Origin: Fragilaria crotonensis | Lineage: Eukaryota; Bacillariophyta; Fragilariophyceae; Fragilariales; Fragilariaceae | Direction of reading: 5' to 3' | DNA length: 33,181 bases | NCBI GenBank assembly: GCA_022925895.1 | Contig: JAKSYS010000685.1 | Span: 1-33,181 of the forward strand | In this document: positions 20,763 through 31,727 of the stretch, one piece after another | How the letters are laid out: each line of letters starts with the position of its first letter | Position numbering within the stretch: the first letter of the stretch is position 1 | Program-made: the position numbers and the translations under genes | Notes under the pieces: model-generated | The model's input: the letters and a program-made list of their open reading frames with translations, nothing else | Databases searched by the model: none | Told to the model about the DNA's origin: nothing

Positions 20763-22763
20763 ATGATGGACCGAGCTGCAGGAGCATCAACAACAAATAA
20801 TGCAGCGACGGCAACAAGACGAAAGCCCATTCCTCGACCATGGCTAGAGAACAGACGATTGAGTCATGAGGCTCATCAGAAGCCGACGCAACTGCAGCAC
20901 CAGCAGCATCAGCAACAACAATTCACAAATGCTGAGATATCGTGGCAGTCGAAGCAGTATGAGTACGTTGACGAAGATCAACAATTACACCATCAATTTC
21001 AACGACCCATCTTTTTGTTGGAGAAACCTGACATTCGAAAATCGTTTTTCAATTTGGAATGCTGCTTTCCAAACAAGGAGCGACTAAACAACAGTAACAG
21101 CGACAATGACAATCACGACAGTCGTGTTCCTCCTGTGACACTTGACACCGCCGCACAGGCACAGGGCCTCGAATCATATTTCCACGAGGGTTCCACGGCT
21201 GTCGTGTATCCACCTCCGCCGCCGCATGTGACTACAATTCCACAGCAGCGTCCATCCCTTGTGCGGGACTCATCGGTACGGTGGTTCACTCCAACTCCGA
21301 CTGTTATTTATGTCATTCATAGTAATTCTGCTGCAATGCCACCGTCGCAAGACGACATTCATCAATGGCATCAATCGTTCATGTCCTCGCAGCAGCAACA
21401 GCAACAACAAATGGTGCGTCCTTCCTTTGGTGCAGATCACGTCTGTGATATGACTCCGTTTGCTTCACCTAATTCTCATCCTCTTTCTTTTTGTTCTCCT
21501 TTGCCGGTACAGCCACCTTTGCCAATGAACCGCGATCGCGTTTCTTCCTACGATACTGGCATGACATCGCTCAGCTGCGAGGACTCGTTGGCGTTTTTGG
21601 ATGATCTACGTCGTGAACCTTATGATAGAACTGCAACAGCAGCTCCACCACCAGCGCCAGCATTGACACGGCAAGGATCTGGACGAAGACTACATCAAAG
21701 GACCGCAACCGCGACGAACTTATCGATTCCTCGACCCCCACCCATGACTCGCAAAGCACAATCGACTGCGTCGGGATTGCCTCCCAAGCCACCAGTATTG
21801 GCAGCAGTTGCTGCACCGCTGTCGCGACCTGCACCATTGCGAGCTCGGGCCGCTACGACCGGTTCCACGTCATCGTGGAGCACCGGAAGTCGTCATCGAC
21901 GCAGTCCTGGGTTGACGGATGTTTTGGATTCGGCGACTTTGCGAAGCATTATACAGAGTGAGCAAGATGGCCTGGATGATGACTTTGATGATGCTAGTAC
22001 CATTGCCTCGTCCGAAGGGGATTCTCCTATTTTCCCATTTTTGCCAGCAGTATCGACAGCATCGTTGCATGGTGGTAATGTCGGCAAATATGGGTCGTCG
22101 GTCGCAACATTGCAGCAAGAGCAGGTGTATTTGGAAGAAGTGTATCTTCCAAAATGCAGTGTTTTGGAACGCACACTTCAAGATTGTGGAGATACTTCAA
22201 TTGCGTCTGTTCCTCTCCTGTCCGGTTGGGTGGCTTACAGCCTGGGAGATTCTTTGTCACACAAGCGTCAGTTGACTCGTCAACATTTGGCGTACCTGAT
22301 GATGGATGATTTGGCGGGTGCTATTTACTTTCGACAACCTCCAGCGTTGCCAACAAAACAGGATGAACATGCTTCATCGTCATCTGGTCAAGAGAGTGGC
22401 GAAGACGGACCCTTCGCCAACGTATCATCACCGCCGGAGTCATCATCGTCGATGGTTGTCTTCAAGTTGCCTCGCAACAACAAGAATAACAAGATATCGG
22501 TGCAGACGCTGGAATCGCAAGGCGGCGCCGGTCGGAGTGTGGTGATTCGCAACCACGAGAACAAGACGCTTTTGACGCTGTTGCCGGTCAATTTATCACC
22601 TCGACAATTTTGTTGCGAAACCGGACAGCTCTTGACTCGTTCTTTGTTAAATTCGTCCACTAGTAGCAGTGTCGCACAGCACGATGCCGCGCTGTACTTG
22701 TGGTTTGGATTGGATGGTTGGGTGCGACGACAAGAGCAGAAGCAGCACGAACAAGAACATTAA
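20763..22763 (+). CDS. Large Q/P/S-rich protein of unknown function
   Basis: A single open frame of 666 residues from the ATG at 20763. The N-terminal two thirds are low complexity: Gln/His-rich runs (about 40-60 and 200-215), Pro-rich blocks, and Ser/Arg-rich stretches around 370-385. The C-terminal third (about 440-660) looks folded: YLEEVYLPKCSVLERTLQDC, LLSGWVAYSLGDSL, AYLMMDDLAGAIYF, then VVIRNHENKTLLTLLPV and ALYLWFGLDGWVRRQ. The GWVAY ... FKL ... VVIRN ... LYLWFGLDGW order is reminiscent of a PH-like domain, with a final amphipathic helix, but this is weak. There is no signal peptide or TM helix. A signalling or scaffold role is possible but not shown. Strong three-base periodicity and the length argue that it is a real gene. 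Confidence 0.75.
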   Translation: MMDRAAGASTTNNAATATRRKPIPRPWLENRRLSHEAHQKPTQLQHQQHQQQQFTNAEISWQSKQYEYVDEDQQLHHQFQRPIFLLEKPDIRKSFFNLECCFPNKERLNNSNSDNDNHDSRVPPVTLDTAAQAQGLESYFHEGSTAVVYPPPPPHVTTIPQQRPSLVRDSSVRWFTPTPTVIYVIHSNSAAMPPSQDDIHQWHQSFMSSQQQQQQQMVRPSFGADHVCDMTPFASPNSHPLSFCSPLPVQPPLPMNRDRVSSYDTGMTSLSCEDSLAFLDDLRREPYDRTATAAPPPAPALTRQGSGRRLHQRTATATNLSIPRPPPMTRKAQSTASGLPPKPPVLAAVAAPLSRPAPLRARAATTGSTSSWSTGSRHRRSPGLTDVLDSATLRSIIQSEQDGLDDDFDDASTIASSEGDSPIFPFLPAVSTASLHGGNVGKYGSSVATLQQEQVYLEEVYLPKCSVLERTLQDCGDTSIASVPLLSGWVAYSLGDSLSHKRQLTRQHLAYLMMDDLAGAIYFRQPPALPTKQDEHASSSSGQESGEDGPFANVSSPPESSSSMVVFKLPRNNKNNKISVQTLESQGGAGRSVVIRNHENKTLLTLLPVNLSPRQFCCETGQLLTRSLLNSSTSSSVAQHDAALYLWFGLDGWVRRQEQKQHEQEH

Positions 22764-23887
22764 ACATTTTGCAGGAGAGAGAAGCCTGGCTGCGCTCGAA
22801 ATATGGAGCAGTACATAGAGATAGATTCCTTTTTATAAACACTCATATATTAGAAAAGACGACCACAAAGTGTTTGGGAAAGGATTGGAAAGTCATGGTC
22901 GCCATCCTTGATGAAACTGTGGTACTAAAGTACTTCACTACCAGAGTGGGGACTTCATTTCCAGTAGCAACGAGTTAAATGGCATGGTAGCCTGCCGTCT
23001 TGTTTCCAACGACCACCGGGATAGGTTGACTCGACACGTTGTTCCACCAACGGAGATCAACATCATGACTTACAGCCGGTACCAGGTAGTAGAGGATCTC
23101 TAGGGCTAACATATGGGGAGACTCACTCGCCATGGTTAGGTAAGCAGCTTGGTGTTGCCAGTGTATGGAATCAACAGTACTTCAAATTAAGTACTCCAGT
23201 ACTGTACCTACGTACTCTCATCTTATTCCCTTTTCGTTCGTGCTCGCTCCTCTGGGAATGATGACTACTCTACTAGAGTCTACTAGAGTATAGTACTACC
23301 GGTAGAGCACGACTGCGTAAGTACATACTGTTGCATCCTGGTACTGTCGTGCAAGTAAATTCTACTCCAGTACCAACCAGTACATACTTGCGGTGACCGA
23401 CATATCATACTTCACTCGTTAACTACGAGTACAACGGTAATGCGTAATGCGTCATTACTCCAGTATTAACATACCAGGTACCAGGTATCTGTAGGTTGTA
23501 GTACTACTCTACCGTAAAATAAAATTTGGTCATTCGGAGATTGCACAGGAACAAAAGAGTGCCGGGTGCCCTTGCGTGGAGTGTCGTGTCGGATTTCGAT
23601 CACCTGTCAGGCTATCCCAGATATCAGATCAACGATTGAGGGATCAGGTTCCACACATGTATAATCGCTTCTTCTTGACTTCTTGATCCCATAGAAAGTT
23701 ACTACCTGCACTACAAACTACCAACAGCACAGCAGTTGTGGACTCTGAGATTGTTCCTTGCACATTTAACCTTGGTCAGGTTACAAATTCTACCTACAAG
23801 TGATCCCAGTGTGTGTTTCGTTTCCTCAGTTCTAGGGAGTACAGTATCCTACTTGCAGTTACAGAGTGACAAAACAGTACTATTACC
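22764..23887. other. Spacer with the densest GTAC tract (about 23160-23520)
   Basis: About 13 GTAC tetramers in 360 bases, with AGTACT, GGTACC and CTACCGGTAG palindromes. This is upstream of the ubiquitin-conjugating enzyme. No gene was recognised; a short plus-strand frame at 22700-22978 overlaps the preceding 3' end and looks spurious. Confidence 0.6.
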
Positions 23888-24586
23888 ATGGCGACTCGAC
23901 GATTGATGAAGGTGAGTTGTGAGCAAGACTGTTCTGTGCTTCAGGCGATAAGCTTATTATTGCTTAGCTGCTGCCAGTGTTCACAATAACTATGGACTGA
24001 ACGCATTGCACGTCATTTCGCAACGAACGACTCAGTATATGTCTTCACTGCTCATGTCTCACTCACCTCTCTACCTTGGACAAAACAGGAACATTCCACC
24101 TTTGAGAAGGATCCGCTCAGCTACTGCAAGGTTAGTGTGGACGAAAATGATCTCTTCCATTGGAAATGCCAGATGGAGGGTCCTCCGGACACACCCTACG
24201 CCGGAGGCACCTTCCATCTGGATGTTCAATTCCCCCCACAGTATCCCTTCAAACCACCCACCATCACATTTGTTACCAAAGTTTATCATCCAGCCGTCGA
24301 AACTGAAACTGGACGAATTTGTGCAGATGCCATTCTGGCGTCGCCATCGTCGACAACGGATGCTGCTACTTCTTCTTCACCATCTTCACCACCATCCTCT
24401 GGAAATAGTGGATGGGGACCCACACTCAATCTCCGACATTGTTTGGGAGCATTGTATGACATGTTGCGCACGCCATCCTCATTTGATCATACGCCCTTGG
24501 AGGAATCGATTGCGACACTGCTTCGGGATAAGCCCAAGGAATTTGAAAAAATGGCCAAAAAGTATACCAAGGAGTATGCGAAATAA
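23888..24586 (+). CDS. UBC: Ubiquitin-conjugating enzyme (E2), atypical
   Basis: An E2 that would carry ubiquitin or a ubiquitin-like protein as a thioester. Two exons: a 24-base first exon 23888-23911 (MATRRLMK) and 24089-24586, giving 173 residues; the donor is GTGAGT and the acceptor AAACAG. The N-terminus resembles UBE2L3/UBE2D helices. The core shows FHLDVQFPPQYPFKPPTITF, then YHPA and GRICAD with the catalytic Cys86. Oddities: the conserved Asn of the HPN motif is Ala77, and a Ser/Thr/Pro-rich insert of about 24 residues (92-115) follows the active site, where CDC34/UBE2G enzymes carry an acidic loop. The fold then resumes with WGPTLNLRHCLGALYDML. It is likely a real, expressed E2 with altered catalysis, or one for a non-standard modifier. 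Confidence 0.85.
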
Positions 24587-25096
24587 ATGTTGGAAACGAA
24601 GAGTACACAATTGTGTAGATTGTAGACAATGACAATGGACGAAACAAAGAGAAAACCGCAGGTGCGAGAGCGGAATCTCAAGCAAGGCACCTGGTTCAGG
24701 ATTGATAAGGATATTGGCAACAGAGCGAACGACTGTTTGTGAAATGCGAATAGAGGCGTGACTGACTGGCGTGGACCCGTTCCTGCCTTGGCTCAGTCTT
24801 ATACTTTATTTAGTGTTTTAACTCTAGGGTCGTAATCTTCATTAGGCATGAGGCATCGCCACGACGACGACGAAAGTAATCATTACCTACAATAGCACGA
24901 TGATAACAATTAACGCATCCCTATTCTATTTGACTTTATAGTCAAATGAAGCAGGAAAGTGCTGCTGCCACACAAACTCACAGCGGCTTCAATTACACCA
25001 CCCACAAAAACATGAAGGCACTCTTCCTCCTCCGAATCATTATCATTCTCATCCCTTGCATCAGCAACAATAGTAACAAGAACAGCATATTGTCAC
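24587..25096. other. Convergent spacer, no gene seen
   Basis: Between the E2 and PAP/fibrillin 3' ends. A plus-strand frame at 24946-25173 with a hydrophobic stretch overlaps the PAP 3' end antisense and has no supporting features. Confidence 0.45.
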
Positions 25097-26229
25097 TCAT
25101 GACGACGCCAGTGCTTGTTCCAAAAACGCCGGGCGAAAGTGAACAAAGATTCCTCCGCGATTGCCCTTGGTAACTCGAATATCCGAATCCAAATACACGA
25201 AATCTAAATACCCACCCTTCTTGTTGAAGAACCACGACAGTGGGATCTTGATACGTTGGAACAATCGGAGGGAGGCACCAACAATGTCACAGGCGATGCG
25301 ACGCAGTACAATAGTCGACCACGTTTGGTAAAACCGGCACTCACGGGGTTGTACGCGACCGTCGTGGACAGTTCGATGCGCCTTTTGAAGAATGGTGTCG
25401 ATCCAAAGAATTTGGATTGACGAATGTCAAAGTTGGATGTGCTGAAGGATGACAGCGACAGTGATTTTGATTCCTGACGTTCGACAGCCTTTTGAAGTCG
25501 TGGAGATGATTTCGATGATTTGCTGAGGACCGAATACCATTCACCGTCGACAAGATCGGCGGAAAATCCCTTTCCTTGTGCCTCCAACAATGCCAACAAA
25601 CCTGTGAGGGTTTCATCTGTCAAATCACCCGTAGCGCCGCTGTCCTTCTTGCTCTGAATGCCCTTCACAATCATGGCCACGAGCATTCCCTTGGGGTCCG
25701 CTGCCAACTGTTGGACCTTGTACCAACCCCCAGCTGAAACGACATTCAAGTCATTTAACGTCAAGGTGCCATCCTTTAGCTCTTTTTGCAATTTCTCCTG
25801 TCCGTATTCAGCCGTGGCCACTTTTTCCAAATGATAATAGCCACCATGTGCCACCACGTCGAAACTCTTGCCTCCGTTCGTTTGAATGTACTGCTTCAAC
25901 AAGGCCTTTGTGGTGGGAGTTTGGACTACAAATTTTGATTGGCATTGGGATTAATTGAACCGATGTGTTGTTGGCGTGCGACATGCGGTTCGATCAAGGA
26001 TACAAGATGAGAGAGTTGAAACACAACAATGTGAGCACGGAGTACATTTGGAATGGATGCATTGGATGACGTCATTGGTTGGCGCCAACCGTTGACCCAC
26101 GTCCAATCTGGTAGATCGGACGACAAACCAAACACGACGAAATGAGACTATGGACGAAAGATACTGCTTACCAAGTCCAGCCACAGAGTGAAGAACAGCA
26201 AGAGTACAAAGAATAACCACAGACTTCAT
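25097..26229 (-). CDS. Plastid lipid-associated protein (PAP/fibrillin family)
   Basis: Structural lipid-binding protein of the PAP/fibrillin family, found in plastid plastoglobules or thylakoids. Exon 1 is 26229-26172 (signal peptide MKSVVILCTLAVLHSVAG); exon 2 starts at 25925. The body reads LLALLEAQGKGFSADLVDGEWYSVL, FDIRQSKFFGSTPFFKRRI and the family-like end GGYLDFVYLDSDIRVTKGNRGG with FVHFRPAFLE, stopping at 25097. Between 25345 and 25246 the frame changes. Either a 98-bp intron (25344-25247, GTGAGTG donor, CAAG acceptor) gives 262 residues, or a one-base loss near 25319 gives about 295 residues. The segment in question reads like protein (VLRRIACDIVGASLRLF), which favours the indel. 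The start is chosen for the signal peptide and the in-phase junction (intron 26171-25926). Confidence 0.75.
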
Positions 26230-26404
26230 GCTGCTGATGATGATAATTTGTTTAGATGATACCAGGTACCCTGAGTAGTTGATAGTCCAAGGTGGTCGGA
26301 GTTGTTTGTCAACTTGTATCAATGTCCTTTTGGATTCGTGGCGTATCTATCGAATTGACGGTGGGCGATGAGATCAATGCGTATGCATGCGTATGCTTGG
26401 ATTT

Positions 26405-26760
26405 GGAAAGCAAGCCAGCATGTCCAGGTACTGTGCCTGGTACAGTAATCCAGTAATCCAATACTCATGCTCAAACCAGCACAGCACAAGTACTGGTGCT
26501 ACGCGATGTACTGGAAATTTCATGGGCGATACTCTCCACCATGCATATATCATATATGATGCTCGAGTTCCGTACTTGCACATTTGTGAGCACTGAGTAC
26601 TGAGTACCATAAACAGCAGCTACATGTATGACAGTATGACATACTCGAGTATCAAACAGCATTTGATCTTTGATCTCATTTCTCAACTCCCAACGACTCT
26701 CTTGCTATCCACCACTAGTAGAGACTATGTACGAGTATCCAGTATGAGTACCATGTGGCG
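26405..26760. repeat. GTAC-rich tract in the divergent PAP / glucanase spacer
   Basis: About ten GTAC tetramers in 355 bases, including GAGTACTGAGTACC. The rest of 26230-27152 has no gene. A plus-strand frame at 26755-27117 contains one hydrophobic stretch but ends 36 bases before the glucanase ATG, in no supported exon. Confidence 0.5.
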
Positions 26761-27152
26761 TTGAGATCCGAATCGAAACGAACACCAGTCTGTCTTGCAG
26801 ACAGACATCTCCTACTTTTTACCTTCCATCTTCCATGGCCATCTGCAAAACTGCTAATCCGAAAGAAATTCATAATATTCGCATTGCCTGGTTGTTTTCT
26901 CGGCTCGTTGCTGGTCTGGCTTTGGGTGATCCTCGAATTCAGTGCAGTCTTACCTGGTACTCGGAACGTTTATCACAGCTTCAGTGCTTGCTTAGAGTTG
27001 CAGATTGTCACTAAAAGCGTATCTTCAAGCACACTACAACGACCGTACATCCTATCGGCAATCATAGTAGTCGAAGCGATCGATAATCCAGCATTCGACA
27101 TCACGCATCACGCATAACTCACGTCAAACGACACTCAACACACAATTGAACA

Positions 27153-29128
27153 ATGCCCGACTGGATTCGCGGCGTCAACATCGGTGGATGGCTCGTTCTG
27201 GAACGCTTTATTACTCCCTATTTGTTCGCCATCACAGATTGTCACGTGCAGGGAAACTTCTGCTACTATCCCGATCAGATTGATGCGCCTCCGAATCACG
27301 ACAACTACTGCGATTTGTTCAAATGCAAACCGCATCGCTTCGAATCCGTCACGGGACAGTTGGACTATCCCGTTGACGAATTCACCCTGCTCGAATCCTT
27401 TGCAACTCCCCAGATCGCACAGGAATACCTTGATATCCACTACGACCACTTTGTCACACGTAACGACGTTGCTCTTTTGAGTGCTAACGGCGTCACTCAC
27501 GTCCGTGTACCATTGGGACATTGGATACTCGGAGACTCTACTTCAAAGGACGGAAACACAAAGAACCTTTCTCCATTCGTCCAAGCCCATGGATGGCTTT
27601 ATTTCGTACGCTTCGTCGGTTGGTGTCGCGAGCATCACATCCAAGTGTGGCCTGATTTGCACACGGCGCCCGGCTCGCAAAATGGATTTGACAACAGCGG
27701 TGAGCTGCTTCACGGCGACCCGACGTGCCACAATTGGTCGGCCGATCCAACTCACGTCAATGCCACGCTGTCGACAATCTTGCGCATTGCCGCACAAATT
27801 AAGGAAGATGGGCTGGAAGATGTTGTCACCGGAATCGGCCTTCTCAACGAACCATTCGGTGATTGCGATCGAACTGTTGTGCGACGATACAACGACCTCG
27901 CATTGCGAGGGGTCCGGGAAGTGCTGGGACCGTCTGTTCATGTTTACATTGGAGACATGTTCAATGCCACCAAATGGAATGATGGATATTGGGAAGACGA
28001 GGAAAACACATTTTTGGATTCTCATTATTATCATGGTAGGTTTGACTCGATCGAGGCACACATGACATCTCGCACCAGTTCTCGTGCACGACAGCAGTAT
28101 TCCTACCCCTGGTACTTTATTGCGCAAGTGAATTCTCACGCCACCCTTCCATCCCAATTTTTACAGTCTTTGCCGAAGAACCTCGAGCCCTCAGTCCCCG
28201 CCAACACATTGCTTATGTTTGTCGCAAGAATCAACGAGATACAGTCGCCTGTTGCTATGACCAGGCCAACGCTACGACATCCCAGCCCAGCACAGTTCCC
28301 GCCAAGGGAATATCTCGCATCATTGGGGAATGGAGCGCAGCCTTCGATACACTTGTCAGTGCCAAGTTGGATACCGTCATGTCATCCATTGCCGACCATC
28401 AAGTTGCCTTGGATATGGACCGTGTCCTGTCCCCACAACGAAGAGATTTCTTGAAAAACTTTGTTCGATCCCAAATGGTCACCTACGAGGCCGCTCCCGT
28501 CGGAGTCTCTCGAGGGTGGTTCTTTTGGACGCTCAAAATGGAAGGAGGTGCGTTTGCCGAATGGGATTTCATGCGGGGACTTCGAGAGGGATGGATTCCC
28601 CCGATTCCGACGCCGAACGTGTCATCCGTCGATTTGTACGGCACGTGCGAAGATATCTTGCTCAACACCTCGGACGACACCAGCATCCTCAATATCTTTC
28701 CAGATCCAAGTACGTTGCCGAAACATGTGAAAAATTGGCAAGGTGTCAACATCGATGATGACCTCGTAGTCAGTCATGGTTATTCGCTCACTGGGGACAT
28801 ACCCCTGACGACTGTCCCTGCGACGACGTCAGCGCCGACGACTGAGACTGATGCCAATCCGTCGACAGGAGCAACTGCCAACGAGGTGACTAAAAGTGCC
28901 ATCGCCGTGGATTCAACACCACCGCCGGCGGTTGAAGTACCCGCTTCTGAAGAAGTTCGAACTCAATCCCATCCTTCCATGTGGTTTCCAATCGTGGCCA
29001 TGGTGTTCTTTGCCATTGCCATCAAAATGGTTTTTTTTCGCCAATCACGCCATCCATGGGAGAAGGGACGTGGAGAGTACGAAACGGTTGGTTCTCCACT
29101 TCAAAGGTCCGTTCACATGACCGTGTAA
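27153..29128 (+). CDS. GH5 exo-beta-1,3-glucanase-like protein with C-terminal membrane anchor
   Basis: A glycoside hydrolase family 5 enzyme related to fungal EXG1, expected to cut beta-1,3-glucan; the natural diatom substrate would be chrysolaminarin or wall glucan (inference). Exons are 27153-28035 and 28167-29128, with an intron of 131 bp (GTAGGT donor, TACAG acceptor), 614 residues. It begins RGVNIGGWLVLERFITPYLF; HVRVPLGHWIL and WPDLHTAPGSQNGFD follow. The acid/base Glu233 lies in LLNEPF, HYYHVF spans the intron, and the nucleophile Glu349 lies in IIGEWSAAF. A Ser/Thr/Pro-rich linker (about 500-560) precedes a TM helix (about 565-585, MWFPIVAMVFFAIAI) and a 29-residue basic tail. No signal peptide is present at this start, so an upstream leader exon may be missing. 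Confidence 0.85.
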
Positions 29129-30614
29129 CATTTTGAAAAAATCTATGTAGTGTCAACGTGTCAACAGTCAACCACCATAACGACGAAAGCATTAGAGTAC
29201 TATATGGTAGCTGCATGTCTCGGGATGTGTAGGAGAATGACGATGATGAAAGGATGAAACGCGTCGACGATCATTTTGTATCGCCTCTGAAACCCCTAAT
29301 GGGAGGTTTGTTTTGGCAAATGGATGTTAATTCTTTCTAATTGTCACACAAAAACTGCTCGGAGGACAAGTATTTTACGTGCTTCGTCAACTCTCCCGCA
29401 AATAACAGCACATTCCACTGTAACCATCGATATCGTCTCGGCATTTGACAGCCAAAACTACTTACATTTCGTGATCGCCATCCATCACAAACTCGCTAAC
29501 AGCGTCAACGTTGTTACTTCAGACTCGCCCATTATACAAGATAGTCCAAGGTATGTGCCAGTGACACTGATCAACATGCACATGACTTTTGCTGTTTGGC
29601 CCGTGACAGTCCCAATAAGCCGATTCTTGTGGGTGCGGTGCGATGCGAACTCTGACGTGGTTATTGGAGATGGGAGGTACGGCTCGAATTCGGAACGACG
29701 AATCGCCTGTCAAGCGACCACGCAACAAGACACGGTTCCTTTCCGAACTTGTTGAAGAGACGGGATGAGGGTGTGCAAGAGGTCACTGGATTGTTGGTCG
29801 TCCTGCGATGGCTCCGTTCACCGATACATTTGTGTTGGTCCCATATTGTTCAGCCGGGACCAAGTCTAAACATTTTTGTCGAATACTCCGGAGTTGTACC
29901 GGGTATGCATTCGCCAGCAGTATACTCATCACTCCGTTAGATGTGTTATGTGATACGCGCTGACACTGGTCACAGTACTACTGTACCAGCTACCAGGTAC
30001 TCATGCGATGAAACCATGAAAACAGCTCAGGCAACATTTACACACGACTGTACGGGGACTTCCACGACTCCCTGTCGATGGAGATAGTCTGCTGGACCTT
30101 TGGAGAAAAACTTGTCGCAGACATGTCCAGAGAAATTTGAACCTCGTCAATTTATTCCGATACAGCCGTCGTATGCAGCAAGCAACCAACAAGAGTACGA
30201 GTATTGTACATGTACACAGATTGCTCTCGCTAATAAGGCCTAAAACCAATCATTGAAATGTTTAGCTCAACTCAATCAAAAGTCAAGTGCTTGGTAACAT
30301 GTATGAACAACATATTGTTAACCTAGAATAGCCTTTTCGGACAAAACCCACACATTTATGATCCATACCTAGTTTAGTTACGAGAGGTCGATTATCCCAA
30401 GGGTACTGTACCGGTACTAATATTGTTGGTCGTAAATCCAAGCCCATTTGGTTTCTAAAAAACGCGGCTTAATTTTTGCTGTTGTCACGCCCAATCCAAA
30501 CGACTTGTTAGTTCGAGGGGCTTGTTGGGATGCAGGGCTATAATTGCGAATTGCAGTCCAAGGTCTTTTGGTGGTGTCATAAAAGAATAAGGAAGTCAAC
30601 AATCTCGGACATTA
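29129..30614. other. Spacer of 1.5 kb, no confident gene
   Basis: A 143-codon frame at 29324-29755 has no recognisable family features. Small GTAC clusters lie near 29970-30000 and 30400-30415. Nothing else was recognised. Confidence 0.45.
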
Positions 30615-30635
30615 GAGAGGTCCGGGCTAGTGTAA
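30615..30635 (+). repeat. Left terminal inverted repeat
   Basis: 21 bp, perfect complement of 31631-31651, preceded by TA. Confidence 0.88.
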
Positions 30636-31630
30636 ATACGATACAAATTTTCCCTATTTAACCCCAGTACCGGATCTGAGCCCAATGGTCTGTTCAAAGT
30701 GAAACGGGACTCGCTCTCAAATTTACGTTATTTCAGGACTTATCGTACATTTGAAGAGCACATTTGCAAACAAATTCACATCACCAGAATTCCGTTCCAC
30801 GTGTTCAATTAATTTTGTTCTTAGTTCCACGTTGCATCAGATTTACGTTGACCAACGCCAGTGGTAGTTAGAGACAATTTCATCCTGAAACATTCGAACT
30901 AATCATCTGAGACGCTCTACAGAATTCAGAATCTGATAAATTCCAGCAGAATGTAGATTCTGTCTCGCAGACAACAAATGTTGCATGTCGAATGCTGATG
31001 CCGATGATGATGATTGATTGTAACTGCAATGTGTTGCCACACCAAACCAATATAGGTCATTCGAACACCTCAATTCGGATGATGCAACGGGAGAAACGAC
31101 GATTCCTGGTGCAAGACCCATCGAGAAAGTCAAAATCTATGAGATGAGCTTTGTCACCACGTGGATGAGCACTGTCACCGTAACCGTTGTCGGAATGGAC
31201 CGTGTCTACTATTCTGCTACCACAGACAATGAGTAGTTACGAGAGTATTGTATTCATAACAAGCTACTACAGTACTAGAGAATGCAAATAAACGAGACAA
31301 CGATGGTGCTCCCGAAATGACGTCCATCGTCGAGTCGACAGTCGACATGTTGACGTTCTCGTCGATCGATAAGTGATTTGATGGAAGGTCAAATCGGCGC
31401 CGAGACAACAGGGCTTTTAGAATCACGATCCTCCGAACCTCCGATCCGGTTATTCATATCAGTACCGGTAGATGGATGGAATCTTACTTTAAAATCATAA
31501 AAGACTCCTAGGAATCTTCGTTTTGTTTTTTGTTTGTAAAACAAGTTTACCCGGACATCTATTTTACACTGTAAATTACGTTGGAGAAAAAACTCTATCT
31601 TCTTAAGGTTAAGGGCTTTCACACTGTAAA

Positions 31631-31651
31631 TTACACTAGCCCGGACCTCTC
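31631..31651 (-). repeat. Right terminal inverted repeat
   Basis: 21 bp, perfect complement of 30615-30635, followed by TA. Confidence 0.88.
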
Positions 31652-31727
31652 TATTCGCTGTGCACGACAAGCAAGTACATATCTCCTCTTGTACTACTTG
31701 AGGACGCAATCAACAACAAGTGCTACA

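Larger units (their letters stand above)
30615..31651. mobile_element. Non-autonomous TIR DNA transposon, about 1.04 kb, TA target site
   Basis: 21-bp perfect terminal inverted repeats (30615-30635 and 31631-31651, left end GAGAGGTCCGGGCTAGTG) are flanked by TA on both sides (30613-30614, 31652-31653). This fits Tc1/mariner-type insertion (family knowledge). No transposase frame was found inside; the longest internal frames are under 80 codons. The right end has subterminal repeats: ACACTGTAAATTAC occurs twice (about 31566 and 31621), and CCCGGACATCT at 31550-31560 is a one-mismatch copy of the TIR core. It must be moved in trans, if at all. It ends about 76 bp before the next gene's ATG. Confidence 0.8.

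Noticed and set aside
24946-25173. Plus-strand frame with a hydrophobic stretch
   Set aside because: It overlaps the PAP/fibrillin 3' end antisense and has no other support.
29324-29755. 143-codon plus-strand frame in the 1.5-kb spacer
   Set aside because: No recognisable motifs, signal peptide or splice context; composition resembles non-coding sequence.
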